From Halichoerus grypus (taxonomy: Eukaryota; Chordata; Mammalia; Carnivora; Phocidae): DNA of 64,000 nucleotides. Within the stretch, counting starts at the first letter, position 1. The number at the start of each line of letters is the position of its first letter. The stretch is from positions 106,362,389 through 106,426,388 of the forward strand of contig NC_135716.1 in assembly GCF_964656455.1 (NCBI RefSeq). Reading direction: 5' to 3'. The notes beneath the pieces are model-generated. The model was not told the origin of the DNA and did not search any database. It saw nothing but the letters and a program-made list of their open reading frames with translations. The translations under genes and the position numbers were made by a program. Shown here piece by piece: positions 22,233 to 34,844 of the stretch.

Positions 22233-24499
22233 ACAAATCCATGAATAAACATCAGCACACAGATCATTCTCTTAGAAAGCAGGATAAGATTGATAAAATA
22301 ATAGCTTAGTTTCAATTAGTTTTTATTGACTATTTAAAAGATATTTTATGTGATAATTCCACTACAGTTGTATGGTCTTATTATTGGATCCTTTGTGACG
22401 GCAAAAACAAGAAATCTAATGTTATAATACATCCAAGAGATAGGATAATGTATGTATGGCACATTAAAGATACTCAATAAAATTTGCTGAATAATTGAAT
22501 GGATCACAAATTCAGGTACACAAAGTTAACTCCTTTGCTATGCTCATAGCTAAAAATGAATCTTTTAGTATGCCAAATACAAAAAGATTATGCTTATTGA
22601 TTATATCAGAATTCTAACAGTATATTCTAATACTGTCTTTAAATATATACATCCTCCATGGTTTTCAGTGCTAATTGTGTGTTATTACATGTGTGAGAGA
22701 GAGAAAGAGAAAGAGAGACAGACAGAAAGAGTTGGAATATCACTGTAATGAAATGGAATTGTTTTTATTTAAAAAATTCAATTAGATTTTAGTCCCCTTT
22801 TTTCTGGTACCAGAACTTCTCAGAGTTATTTTGACAAAGCAAATGGGACCCTGGAGCCCAACTACTTAATGATAGGATTTGAAACAATCAGTTACTTTGT
22901 TATAAGGAAGTATAAGAAAGACTATACTGATTGCTTTGACCGTATCATGATCAAGATAAATCTTTAAACTGATGGATTGCTGAGATGAGAATTAAGACTG
23001 GACTGTATTGCTCTATGCAAATTAAAACTAAAAGTCTGAAATGAGGCAGATTTTATTTAGTCGACAGATTTCAAGAATTTTTTTCTGTTTTACAGTTTTT
23101 AATTCTGTCATCCATTTTAATATGAACAGATAGTAGAATTAATTTTAATTTATATCCCTGTATCATCCTTATGACCTGAAGATCATATACATATGCACTA
23201 TCACTTACATTTAACTTTTATCAGAGCATTCTAGACTATATAGGATATAGTAGTTTGAGAGTTAACTGATCCATCCTTCTCTATACTCGTTCACTTTTTG
23301 TCACTTGTGTTGTGTGGGTATCTCTGAGTAACTCATATGATGCACTCCTTGCATTTGAGAGTTCTCCTTAGTTCTAACTGAAATACCTACTCAAATACAT
23401 TTTTTAAAAATTTTCTCTTGCTTCTAAAATGTTACCTCTTTCTGTGGACAGTAGTTCTTCTTCCATTTGAATTTACTAGATCACTTCATAGTTTAACTGT
23501 GGTACATAACTCTTTTGAAATTGTCCTTTAAAAAGCAAAGATCCTAACTTTCCAGAAAGCCTTTTACGATTAATGTGAAATGGCTATCTGCCGGTATAGG
23601 AGCCTCAAAAGGCTCCCTGTCAGGGTGCCAAACCATAGTTAGAAGTGCCCTGAATACTCCTGTGAATGCAGAATTGAAATTACCTTGCATTATCATTGCA
23701 CTGACGTGTCTTCATTTCAAATCAGATAAACCGTCAATTCTATTTAAATAAACCTCACCCTCACAGAGGCTGGAACTGTCCTTCACTCCCCCATTCCTCT
23801 TCTTTTTTTTAATTGAAACCACCACAAAGCTAGAATTGTGAATGTTTTACTTGAATGTTTTAAAGTAAAAGTTGAGTTGGCAGTGATGTTAAAATTTATT
23901 GGCCCACTTCAGCAAAAAAACAAAATCTACAGATGGACTTATAATATTTCATTTTTATTCTTATTCTACATAGCTGGACTCCTGCTTAAGTAGGAGGTGT
24001 GGAAATTAATTATTTTCCTCCCATGTGTACCATCCTCTTGTGGCTTCTGTCACAAATCAGTACACTGTGGGGTTTTATAATCAGAATTCTGCCTCCAAGA
24101 ATGCCTCGTTAAGTGAATATCACCAAACCTAACTTGGTAATTGGCTCATTGAGTCATGTGACTTGCTGTCCCTCTCTTCAGTATCGAGGTAGGGCAAGAG
24201 CAGTCTGTCATTAATGATATTTATAAAGTAGTAGAGTTCAAAATGAAGAACGAGAACACAGAAATTTGAAGCCTAAGAGACCTGAAAGATCATATAGTTA
24301 ATCTCTTCATGTGCAATGAAGAAACTTACTCTGGAGAGTTCGGGAGCATTGTCTAGGGTCCCATGGGACTCTGAGGCAAGGCTTTCCCACTATACCTACC
24401 ATACCACCACCTTCTTCACCTTATAAAACAAAATCCCATCGGCAGCAGTAAAGTAGACATACAACTAAGAGACTTACGTGTATGCACTAAATGTCAATT
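22233..24499. other. Unassigned AT-rich sequence
   Basis: No gene or named repeat is recognised. It contains a GA-rich simple patch at about 22691-22733 and a perfect 7-bp stem with a 4-base loop (ggagcctcaaaaggctcc) near 23599. Open frames are short. Confidence 0.45.
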
Positions 24500-25042
24500 C
24501 AGAAATCTAACCATGTCACTCTGCATCTTAAAATCCTTTTATGGCCTCCTCTCATTGCCTTCAGCATAAAGCTGAAAGCTGGACATTGACGTTCCTTTAT
24601 AATCTGCCTCTTGACTTACTGGTTTCGTGTGTTAAGACCACCTCACGCAGGCACCCTTATTAGCATTTCACGAAATAAGCCACGTTCTAACACGTATCTT
24701 CCTTCTTGTAAACATTGTTTATTCCCTCCACCTCGAGTTCTCTTTAGACAGAGGCAATCAGATAATTGCACTGTCCTTCGTGAGCAGAGCAAGTCTTACT
24801 TTCTTTGGAAGCATGTCCCAAGCCTCTGCAGGACATTTAGGGCTGCTTCTCCGCGCTTTTCCCAAAATATCTATTTTATATCTTTCATAGCACTCTAAAA
24901 TTATCACATATTTTCTGGAATCCTCCATTAATATGAGCACCATGATCACAGAGACTTTAACTTTATCATTTCTGTATTCCCAGTGGTTAGCATCGTGTCT
25001 GACCCTGGTAGGCATGCGATACATGTTTGTTGAATAAACAAA
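24500..25042 (+). mobile_element. L2 LINE 3' portion, sense
   Basis: L2 blocks in order are 'aaaatccttttatggcctcct', 'agcataaagctgaaagctgg', 'tctattttatatctttcatagcactc', 'atgagcaccatgatcacagag' and the end 'aggcatgcgatacatgtttgttgaataaacaaatg'. The 95- and 111-codon frames here (24611-24898 plus, 24758-25093 minus) fall inside or across this relic and are chance openings. Confidence 0.8.
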
Positions 25043-28000
25043 TGAAAATAAACATGTGTTTAATTGATGATCACACACTTCTCTCCTCCCCATTTTATCT
25101 TCATTTCCGCTTCTATGTTTATGGCCATCATTATTTAGACTTCTGCCATGATTTCTCTTTCAGGCAGATGAGCATGCCATTCCTAATAATAAAATAATTC
25201 CCAGCAACTCTTTAATTGCTTTCAGTTTTCAACTGTAACTCCCAGGGGCACATAACAAAGACTAAGACTATGCAACACATAGTGAAGTGGGGATTTGGCA
25301 GGCTGACCATTAATTGAATTCATGTAGATAAACAACTCAAATAATTTAATTCTGCAGTAGAGGAGGTAAGTGACTTTATTTGGCATTATACTTCTTATAA
25401 ACATGAAACATGTGGAAATCATATGGATACTTCAGATTGTGTTCTTATGATGTTTGCATAGATCAAATTAATGAGATGTATGTTGAACTTCCACTTTGGT
25501 TTTTTGTGTATTCATTGCCTGAATGGTGAGGGTCTTTTTCCTGAAGTATCATCACTGGGAAGAAGATACAAAATAAACCTCAGAGGAAAGGAGTCTTGCT
25601 ATGATATTGGGAGAAAAAAAAATAAAACAAAGCAAGAATAAAAAAAATTGGATTTAGAACAGACTGATTAGTTCTATCCCAAATTATCATGTTACAAGTC
25701 ATGAAACCATAGATATGAAAACATTCTGTTTAGCTAATCAGATGAATTATGATACAAATTTTATATACGTAATATCATGTTTTTAAAAAGGGAATAAAAT
25801 TTTAGGCCATTTCCTAAGTCTATTAATTTCTAGAATTAGAAAACTTTGCTAAAGGGAATATAACAGACCTAACTAGAGTTCCTCGTGTAAGTAGCTTTAA
25901 ATGCATAGTTCTTTTTTAAATGGTCACGTAAAAGTTCAGTTTATAATAATATTTTGAGACAACTGGTTAATGTTGCTAAACTATTCAAATGTAGTGCTTC
26001 CTAATGATTCATTCCCAGAATGCCATACCCAGAATGACAAATGCTTAGGAAAATAAAGTACAAAGAAAATTAAAATCTAAACAGATTGATACAACTAGAA
26101 ATTCCTTTCTGCTCAGATTAATTGGATTTAAAAAAAAAAAAAAAAGGCTTCTAGCCAGTGAGAATAGACACAGGATGTATGTGTTTTGTGAATCTGCAAA
26201 ACCAAGAAAAACTAAAACAAATATATTATGCAAAGTACTTGTATTTTTAAGATGTATATTCTCTAGGGGCTTGTAAGATATCCATTTCTTTTTTCTTGGT
26301 ATCTATTGCAACATATCTTGCAAACTGATAAGATGGCAGTTTGAGAATACATGATGATGATTTCCTTCCATGTAGGAAATAAGGAGACCAACCTACAGAG
26401 GGTCTTCTGTGAATTGGGTCGGTCCTCTAGCCAGTTCTTCAGGAAAGCTCTTCTTCCTCCTGGAAGGAGTCCTAATGAACCACTAAAATCAAGAAGTTGG
26501 GTGTCTTAATTCTCTTTTCATGAGACCCTGGATGATAATCTTGAACTCCCCAGACTAATTTTCCTCATGAGGCCTTAGTAGAATGTTTCCCACCCAAAGG
26601 TCAAGAAATGTTGAAGAATGAACAATATCTGATATTCAAGGTCAAAGGCATTTACAAACTGTCAGCAAATTCAAGCACATTTTTCTACAGAACTTTTCTA
26701 AATTTGCTCTGTAGCTCAGCAACAGAAAAGTATGGAAAGAAGAGTACCCCCAGGGCCGGGAGGTGGAAGGAGTAGGGGTGGAGGGAAGGAGAAGATTTCA
26801 TAGTCCAGGATCTGCTAGGAGTAATGTTGTTGACTATAAGAATGGCACCATGTTATTTTGACTATCAAATGAGATAAAGTATAATATCCTTTGTAAACTA
26901 GTAAGGTGCTAGCTTCATGTATTAAAATTATGAGTAATTGGGGTTACTCCTGTAATTTTTGTTTCTTGCATTTTTCCTGCCACTATTCTTAAAATATATT
27001 TAGTTTCCCCAAGAATACCTTGTGAGGATAAACATTTTATTTATTCTTCCTTTAACTTTCTCCACAGCACCTAGAGAGAATTTTTATTCACTCAGCATTT
27101 CTTGGCAAATGATAAGCAGTTCAACAAGTATTATGAAAATTCACTGATATTTGGAAGCCATCTGACCCATGCTAATTTCAGGCTTCCTAGCTTTCTTTTA
27201 TCAGATGCTGATAGTAAACCTGGCCTGACTGCTTAACGGCAAGATTTCATTCAATGAATCAACCAATGACATAGTTTTCTCGAAGAAAAGACCACATATT
27301 TGCTGTTGTGATGAAGATTACAGCTATGAAGCCTGCTAACTTCACAGAAATGTCCAAAAAATTTGTTATTTTTTTGTAGTGTCATTGTTATTTCAGGTAT
27401 CATTCCAAGACGTCAGACTGTAATGAGCTACGGGGTTTGTGCTGGATAAAATCATTGCTTTATATTCTGATGGCTGAAATAGCCCAACTGTTCCCTATTC
27501 TGTGTCTGTACTCACTCAGCTTTTAGAGAGGTGTCTTTTTCAGCTAGCGATAGCATAAGGCTTTGCCTCTAGAGTAACAACGATAGCATGTCAAGGAGGG
27601 AAATAGGCTTCGTTGTACCTGTGGTTTGATGTAATGGTTGTTAGGCACGGATCCACAGAGAGAAATTTCACATAGCTCAGAGATATTCAACATCTGCCAT
27701 AAGCCTTGACCCTATTCTACAACAGTGTCTATAAGCTATGGGGGAACATGTTATTGAAGGATGTCTGATTCCAAGAACCATCACAGCTGTCACTGGGGTT
27801 TATTCTATCCACTGGCTGATATGCTTATCATAAAACCACAAACCTTGTATTGACTCGTGTTCAGATCTTGACTGTTCCCATTATACAAGAAAGAGTTAGA
27901 AAATAAACACTTGTAGCAGTTTCAGCTTAATGCTTTTTAGAACTGTGTTGGCTAGACAGCAAATCAAATATTCCCCCTCCCTTCTTTCCTCCTTTTCTAC

Positions 28001-28130
28001 TCTTCCATTAAAACAAACACATAAAAATCAAATAAAGCATCAGATCATGGATCTTTGTGGTCACACTGCTAATGCTTGGAACTTGAAAATTGGACCTAAG
28101 AAAGATGTGATTCAGCTAGTAGAGATATGT
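25043..28130. other. Unassigned sequence, no SINE or L1
   Basis: Roughly 3 kb holds no repeat or gene I recognise apart from A-rich tracts (26129-26145). Part may be ancient repeat too decayed to name. It lies in the middle of the 20-kb interval without SINEs or L1s. Confidence 0.45.
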
Positions 28131-28208
28131 AAATCAGGTCAAGCTCTGGGCTAAGAACTAAAAAAAAAAAAAAGAAAAAGAAAAGAAAGAAAGAAAAAAA
28201 TCAGGTCA
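28131..28208 (+). mobile_element. Possible tiny poly(A)-tailed retroinsertion
   Basis: The string aaatcaggtca occurs at 28131-28141 and 28198-28208. Between them is a short non-A segment (agctctgggctaagaact) followed by a 38-bp A-rich tail with scattered G. This looks like target-site duplication plus poly(A) from a severely truncated retroinsertion, or alternatively slippage at an A-rich tract. Confidence 0.4.
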
Positions 28209-29107
28209 GGTCTGGAAGAAATTATGCTCTTTGAAAGTAAGAGTTTAAGCCACATTGTACCTCAAAACCTCAGTGCTATACTATTTGTATTTATGGCCAT
28301 TAGGTAGGTTATCATAGAGATGCAGAACGAGAAAGCTGAGAGAAAGAATGGAAATATTTTTCAACTTATCTACTAGATTGTTCATCTTACCTGAGAAATA
28401 GTTTTTGGTACCTGGGACCCCCCCCATCTGAATGGTCATCAGTAGTTCTCATGTAATCACTATGATCATTTCACTGCCACAAAGGGCTAAAATTATGATT
28501 CTTAATGAACATCACCTCTATTTATGTTTAACTAACAAGAACGATACCCGGAACTGTGCAGGGTTCTTCTTTCCCCTCTTTGAAGTACACTTAGCACAGT
28601 GTTATGTAATGGAATTAAATACAGAGAAAATATATTTCGTAACAGTAAGTTAGGTGACCTAAGTTGTTAGGCAAGGCAGTCTCTTGTCCCATTGCCTGTA
28701 CCTGACTGCCAGTCGTTAGGATGTCCTTCACCTCACTCACCGTGTCTATATGCGAGAGAAACGATCTGGCTTTGAGACTTTTCCCTGAGATTCTTCAATA
28801 TAGTGCTCTTTGATATTCATACTCTTTATTGTACTACTCTAAGTCATCCTGGGTGTATATTCCAGTTTTCTCAGCTTTGTGGGGCCTTGAAGATGCTTTG
28901 GAATAGCCTTAGCCATGCCCACTCTCTTTACTACGTGGATCCTGCACACAGTAGAGACTTCACAGAGCAAAAGGAGAATCCCTGGATTCCTGCAGCGCAT
29001 TCTCTTCTCCATGCCAACAGCTTACCTTCTATTGTTTTTATGGTTGTTTGGTTTTTTGTTTTTTGCTCTTTTGGCCAAGCAGGAAATCATTTTTGGCCTC
29101 TGAGTAG

Positions 29108-29108
<1 letters not shown>
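28209..29108. other. Unassigned sequence
   Basis: No repeat or gene is recognised. A short poly(C) run lies near 28420. The 139-codon open frame at 28803-29222 crosses the CA microsatellite and resembles no protein. Confidence 0.4.

Positions 29109-29148
<40 letters not shown>
29109..29148. repeat. CA dinucleotide microsatellite, 20 units
   Basis: A pure 40-bp CA run. It is likely length-variable. Confidence 0.98.
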
Positions 29149-29151
<3 letters not shown>

Positions 29152-30040
29152 CAGATCTCCATTTTCTCTGGTATTATTGTATCTTAACTGTAGAATCTAC
29201 ACTAATTACCAGTCACCACTGAGCTATCACGTCCCTCTTTTATACCTATTGGCCCGTTTCCCTTAATTATCTTTGGAAGTACTGGTTGTCGTGTCTCCTA
29301 AACTTTTATACTGAAGATTCTCTAAAATGTTAACATAATCAGGTTTAAAAACATTTGCTGACACCCCTTGCCGCTGAGCAGGTATTCCTGCTTGTCCTAA
29401 TGCTCCTGAGACCCCACAAGCTCCTCCGTGAGATCTCTATGTGTCCTAGGCTGACGAGAGACTCCACAGCAGAAATACTGTGATGGTAAGGGCTCCCACG
29501 TAAAAAGCTGTTTTCACGAACTCCAAGTTGGTCTGTAAAAACAATGCTTTATTAAGGTGGCTATAATAGCCATAGTTTCTTCTGCCCAACTCTTATTTAT
29601 AACATACAAAAAATGTCTCTTATGGGTCATATCCTACCACATACCTACTGAATTAGCATGGTCATGGCAGTGGTAAGGGAAGCAATTCTATGACTAGAAA
29701 ATTGTTAACATTTAAAAAATGTTTTAAACAAATTTCCTCTCTAGCCAGCCCAGCCCTAGTCTGCGGATTTGCATATGAGAACTGCTGTTAAACTACACTT
29801 ATTCTGTTTGAAAGGAAAGGAAATTGTGCAGGACAAGATGTCAGTCCTTTGGTAAAATCAAGGTAGCTTATCGCTCTGCTTCCTGTTCATTTTGTAGGAC
29901 TTCACTCTGTCATAAAGGAGCTTTGACATGTTTGATATGGGATATGGCAGATGGTAATTACACCCATAAATTCATTTGGTTATGATTTTCCTATTATTTT
30001 TCTGGTCACAGAAATTAGCAATCCATTTTGTTTTCTAAGT
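29149..30040. other. Unassigned sequence
   Basis: Nothing is recognised as a gene or a named repeat. Base composition is ordinary for the window. Confidence 0.4.
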
Positions 30041-30115
30041 ATCAGAGGATCATTTATTCAGTATAAATGTTTACTTGCCAGGAGCTTACTCTACACCAGG
30101 CACCCTAAAGGTGTT
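30041..30115 (-). mobile_element. Possible L2 3'-end fragment, antisense
   Basis: 'atcatttattcagtataaatgtttacttgccaggagcttactctacaccaggc' recalls the antisense L2 terminus (tattcaacaaatatttattgag, ctactatgtgccaggc). It is short and diverged. Confidence 0.4.
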
Positions 30116-31555
30116 CTGCTTCTCTGGCTGAACACTGAATGATACACCCCTTGTCATGTATGACTGAGAATTAGTGATACAAGTAAATCCCAAAATTAAT
30201 TGGAATATTTGAATGAAACATGCAGAAGTTCTTGATATTATTATCAAACTAGCAAAGTAAAAAAATTTATTTTCTAAAAGATGAAAATAACTTCATACAA
30301 TAAATCCTACATTGTAACAGGTCTATTGCAGTTTCCTGACCCCTGAATAAACAGGGTGTGGTCCCCTAGAAAATTCTACAAAGGTGAGCGTTCACTTCAA
30401 CAGGGAGAGACACCAATGTTACATGAAAGGAATCAATCACAGTGACTGTACAGGAAATGACCCCAGCAGGAAAAGAAAAAGTCTACTTTTATACAGCTAC
30501 TAAGAACTCATCTATCTATACTCAGGCCATTGGGCAGAACAACACTTGCCAGACCCAGGGAGAAATTCCTAAGCCTCCGCACAAAATACCACATGGTGCC
30601 TGTGGATGTGATACATCTGGGAGGAGTAATACAGCATGGAAACTTCGCTGAGGCCTGGAGATGCAAGTTTTACAAATGTACTCAGCAAAAATATACTGGA
30701 GCATAAAATTATTCACCAGCAAAGGGGAAGTGACATCCTCAGAGCCGGAGTTCTACTAGACAGGATCCCAACAACAGAAGACAGGATAGTGGGCCTGCTG
30801 GAATGGCAACACCATCCGGGTAAGAAGGATTCTATATGGCCCATGCCTGTGGTTTCCAACCTTGCCCAAGTACTCTGTCTTTGAAGCATAGTCATAAAAT
30901 AGTCTGGGATGACTTTAAACCATTGCGATCGCTTTCTGTTTGTATAATCTTTGGGGCTATTTCCCTATTCCTTCACTCAAATTTCAGCTTGATAGATTGT
31001 TTTCTGATATGCTTAAGATTTATAATGGAAGTCAATCTCCTGACTGGTGGAAGGAGTGACGGACCAGCTTTGTATGTAGAGAGAGATATTGCTAAAAGGT
31101 AACCTTGTCCTTAGTTTCACATGTCCTAGGTGGAGATCCTAGTACAGTGACTAAAGATAAATTCCTTGAAGGCATGGACTCTATCAAGTCATTAGCTTGT
31201 CTTCTGGACTCTACAGCTCTACCCTGGATGGCATGCCTGTGTCTGATTCATCTCCAGCTCCCATCGGGCCCCTGGAAGAATGCTGAGCACATAGGAGCAT
31301 AGTATGTTAATTCAAATGTTCATTTGTAGAATGAACCAATGAAGAATCTTGGCAGCCTAGAAAGAATACTGAAAATTTTAGATGCTTCAGCCAATGCGAG
31401 CTATATGTAATGGTCTTAGCCAAATATATTTATCAAACACTTGGAACTCTGATTTAATACCTGAGATTCTATTGAGTTCCTGAGGTGCAACAAATTACAA
31501 ATCAAGACACTTGGCATGCTGTCTTGGCTGGGTGGTCAAATATTTACCTCAAAAA
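30116..31555. other. Unassigned sequence with several short open frames
   Basis: Overlapping frames of 60-88 codons exist on both strands between 30440 and 31300. Translations look random and match no family I know. Near 31150-31290 the wording (ccttgaaggcatggactc, gaatgctgagcacatagg) hints at a worn L2 3' end, not strong enough to call. Confidence 0.4.
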
Positions 31556-31705
31556 ACCAAGAAATCACTATCTTCGTTTTTGGATCTATGAAATGGGGAT
31601 AATGTTAGCTTCATGTGGCTGTTGTTATGGTTGGCCAAGACACTCTATATGAAAATGCTATTAAAAGTACTAAGAACTATATAAACATCAGGGCTGTTGT
31701 CTTAT
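31556..31705 (+). mobile_element. MIR SINE fragment, sense
   Basis: The 3' half of MIR is visible: 'ttttggatctatgaaatggggataatgttagcttcatgtggctgttgt', then 'aatgctattaaaagtactaagaac'. The tRNA-like 5' half is not recognisable. Confidence 0.65.
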
Positions 31706-33589
31706 TTTACAAATGCCAGATACTGAATTGATTATTTGCTTGTTTGTGTCCCCTACATTTTTACATGTGTAAATATATGGACAAATAAAAAATGAGGAGA
31801 AAAAATACTTAAACAGTAGCCAGACCAAATATTTTTAGTATTCTTTACTATGCTTCTAAATATTTAATAGATTATTAGTAGATGCAAACATAGAAGACAC
31901 TATTTCACATTTGCATGTTAATGAAAAATCATGAATTATACATTATTTGCTGTGTGGAGTAGTGGAAACAGTATTCATTTTTTATGGCCATAAAAACTTA
32001 GATTGTCTCCTGAAACACACATCAAATCCCCTTCTGTAATAGTGCCAGAAAGATCTGCAAGCTTTTTAAAACCATCTCCAGCGAAATTAGATAGATTTGT
32101 TTGTGCCGCTTTGCAACACGTTAGTGTGAAAGTTCATTTTAAACAAAATAGTTTTAATAATGTCATTACTAATGTATATTTGGTCATCACTAAAAAATGG
32201 GGTTTTAATATGAATGCTTCATTTTAATAAACGGCAGAGGAAGCAAGTTGCCCTGAGTCAGCAGGAAGTGGTTATACACCAGAGAACAGCCTGATTGTGT
32301 TAGATTCATCCAGAACACTGAACAGCCCAGAGACGGTCCAAGAAAAAACAACTGGCTTTATTCAAATGATTAGGCTTACTGCAGCTCAATAGTGAGATTC
32401 ACACATTCTCCTATTATTTCCTGACCTTGTGCCAAAAACTCCCACTTACAGTAATAATTAGAATTAGTGTTTCCAGTGCATGCCTCCATCTTCCTAACAA
32501 ACAGTAAAAAAAAAAGAGAGGGAGAGAGAAAAGAAAAAGAAAAAAAAAGTGGCGCTTATAATTTATGCAGTTAATGAAAATTTTCTTGACTTCGTTTGAT
32601 TAATACAGCTTAATTTTCCTAACTCCTTACCATTACGACAAGTATATATACACCTTCTGTTGCCAAGTCACTGCAAGTGCCGTCACTGGCATTGCCAAGC
32701 CTACGGCTTCGGAAGGAACCAGTGTTTCTTTCTGCCTCTCATTAAATTCTAAAGAAATTCCTTTTATTTTCCTGGTCAGAGCACGTATGTAAAGCTGTCT
32801 TTGACTGCTGTCATTCTGGGCTGTGTGCATTTTTTGTCAGTAATATGGAAAACTGTAAATACTTCAAATATTGACTCGTAAATGCTGGCATTAGCACATA
32901 GTACAAATTATTGTGAGAGGCACAGTGTGTGAGGACCGTCTGTGGTCTGGAAGGGCCAATGAAACCTTTATGGATGTCGGTGAAATGGTTCTGTCTACAG
33001 ACCCATCGGAACTCTTCACGAGGCTTCCCGTTACGCCCAATCCGGGCTGCCATGAAGGAAATGGCGAGAAGGAGTCATGTCATATTTATGCATTTAGCGA
33101 TTCTTGGAGCACTCTGGTTATTACCACTCACAGAAGCCTAACACATACATCCAAGAAGTTTACCCTTAGTTGGCAGGACCTAATGGGAAATCAAATAGGA
33201 ATCACAAGGTGTGAAAAACAAAACAGGGTGAAAATAATCAAAACTTAAAAAAATATATTTAATAGAATAAATCTGATTGCTAAGCCAAGTGGGATCTGAA
33301 TTCCTTGTAAGAGATACAGCTCAAGACTGGAATCCCAAAACCTAAACTGAACCCCACAGCTCTGCCACTATCTGATTTTATTCTGCCTTGACGAGGCATC
33401 CAGCTGGATTGGGAGAGAATAAACGGGGAGAATAAAATCTCTACTTCGGTCTCCTCAACTTGTTTGTTGTCATGAACAAAAATGAATGGAGATAAATCTT
33501 GTAAACTCTACGTGGCTACATGTTGATGATATCTTTGAGCTCGTGGCAAGAGCCTGTGTGGTAAATCCATCACCTCATTCCTCTGCTTC
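31706..33589. other. Unassigned sequence, with a purine-rich tract and an ORF-dense patch
   Basis: A G/A tract lies at 32508-32549. Between 32811 and 33248 three frames of 70-111 codons overlap on both strands, where the sequence is a little richer in G+C and CpG. No protein family is recognised. The region could hold an unannotated exon or a conserved element, but nothing in the sequence proves it. Confidence 0.35.
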
Positions 33590-34215
33590 CCATGGAGGCC
33601 TCCCATGGCTTCACATGACACTTGGTAGCCGGGCTCTTTGCATGGACTGCAAGTCTTTCCACAACCTGGGCTCTGCTGCTCTCTCCAGTATGACCCAGTA
33701 TGTGCGACAGTCACACTAGCCTGGGAATGGGCCAGGATCATTTCCACTTGAAGGCCTTTTATGTGAAAGACCCTCCAGCTGGGGGGGTGCCTGGGTGGTT
33801 CAGTCAGTTAAGCGTCTGCCTTCAGCTCTGGTCATGATCCTAGGGTCATGGGATCGAACCCTGCATCTAGCCCCACATTGGGCTCCCTGCTCGGTGAGGA
33901 GCCTGCTTCTCCCTCTTCCTCTGCCGCTCTCTCGCTCTCTCTCTGTCAAAAAATAAAACCTTAAAAAAAAAAAAAAAAAGACCCTCCAGCTGGAATGCTC
34001 TTTTCCCAGGTCTTTATGTGGCTGGCTCCTTTTCCTTGCAGACCAGTTACATTTTACCACTTCAGCTGGTCTTCTTTAGCCTCTAGCTGAGGTGTCCTCT
34101 CCCATGGCATTCTCTGCCTATTGCCTTTTCACAATATACTTTAAAGTCGGCACCTAGAAAAATGCCCAGCCCACAGGGGGGACTCACTAATACTTGTCTG
34201 AATGATGGCGGTTGT
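33590..34215 (+). mobile_element. L2 LINE 3' portion, sense, split by a SINE
   Basis: Recognisable L2 phrases are 'tcccatggcttcacatgac', 'gcaagtctttccacaacctgg', then after the SINE 'ctggaatgctcttttcccagg', 'tgtcctctcccatggcattctctgcc' and the tail 'gactcactaatacttgtctgaatgatgg'. The two halves join cleanly across the target-site duplication. Confidence 0.75.
33783..33979 (+). mobile_element. Can-SINE, sense, inserted in L2
   Basis: The target site aaagaccctccagctgg is at 33766-33782 and 33977-33993, perfect over 17 bp. Between the copies are the head 'gggtgcctgggtggttcag', a B-box-like 'gatcgaaccctgc', a CT-rich linker 'gctctctcgctctctctctg', the tail 'aaaataaaacc' and the A-run. Confidence 0.96.
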
Positions 34216-34417
34216 CAGTTCACTGGGAGGGACAGAGAATGAGGAGGGCTCAGCTGATATTCAAAGACCTTGACTACTTCCCTCTTTGTAAACTGTCCCA
34301 AAACTGTCCCAAAACTGTCCCCTGCCCTCATCCAACGGCTCGTAATCTTTCTCTGCCCCAGCCGCCCAAGATCCAGATACTCTATCTTCTCTCCTAAGAT
34401 TAAAAATAATAACAGTA
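34216..34417. other. Unassigned spacer with a short tandem repeat
   Basis: This lies between L2 and MIR relics and contains three units of an 11-bp repeat at 34290-34321. No gene is seen. Confidence 0.4.
34290..34321. repeat. Three tandem 11-bp units (aaactgtccca)
   Basis: Units at 34290, 34301 and 34312, nearly perfect. A minor local duplication. Confidence 0.9.
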
Positions 34418-34600
34418 ATGATATGTGAACATGAACATGTAGCTAAGTGTTTCACATACATTATCACATTTAAATCTTTAAACTTTTTTAGAGTGAACAG
34501 AGACTTAGGGAGATTATATCATTTTTGAAGCTCTCACCCCAAGAGGCAGAGCTTATTCTCAAATGCATGTTGGTCAGACACCCATGCTCTAGGCTGCACC
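34418..34600 (-). mobile_element. MIR SINE, antisense
   Basis: The order 'aagtgtttcacatacattatcacatttaaatc', 'acagagacttagggagattat', 'caccccaagaggcagagctt' and 'acacccatgctctaggctgcac' matches antisense MIR including the reversed tRNA-like part. Confidence 0.75.
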
Positions 34601-34844
34601 GTCCTGCTCTCTGGAGAGCAAAGCCCTTGCAGACGGTGACTCCTCCTCTTGCTTCAGCACACCTTGGCTCACTTGTTCTCTACTCTGATACCCCCTATCC
34701 TGGGTGATGAATTGATTGAATTATCAAGAGAAATGAATCAGGTAGATCGTGCTTATGTTTTCCCATGAAGGTATATATCTTACTGGAAGCCTTCTGAATA
34801 CAAAGTAACTGACAAGGGAACACACCAGATTGATGATCATAATA
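34601..34844. other. Short unassigned spacer between two MIRs
   Basis: Nothing is recognised. Confidence 0.4.

Noticed and set aside
23599..23616. Small perfect hairpin (7-bp stem, 4-base loop)
   Set aside because: Too short for a microRNA precursor and expected by chance.
24611..25093. 95- and 111-codon frames on opposite strands
   Set aside because: Both fall in an L2 relic.
28803..29222. 139-codon plus frame
   Set aside because: It runs through the CA microsatellite (giving a His-Thr run) and has no recognisable protein content.
30442..30884. Overlapping frames with a gggtaag splice-donor-like string near 30819
   Set aside because: A lone donor-like string is common by chance; no matching acceptor or conserved peptide was seen.
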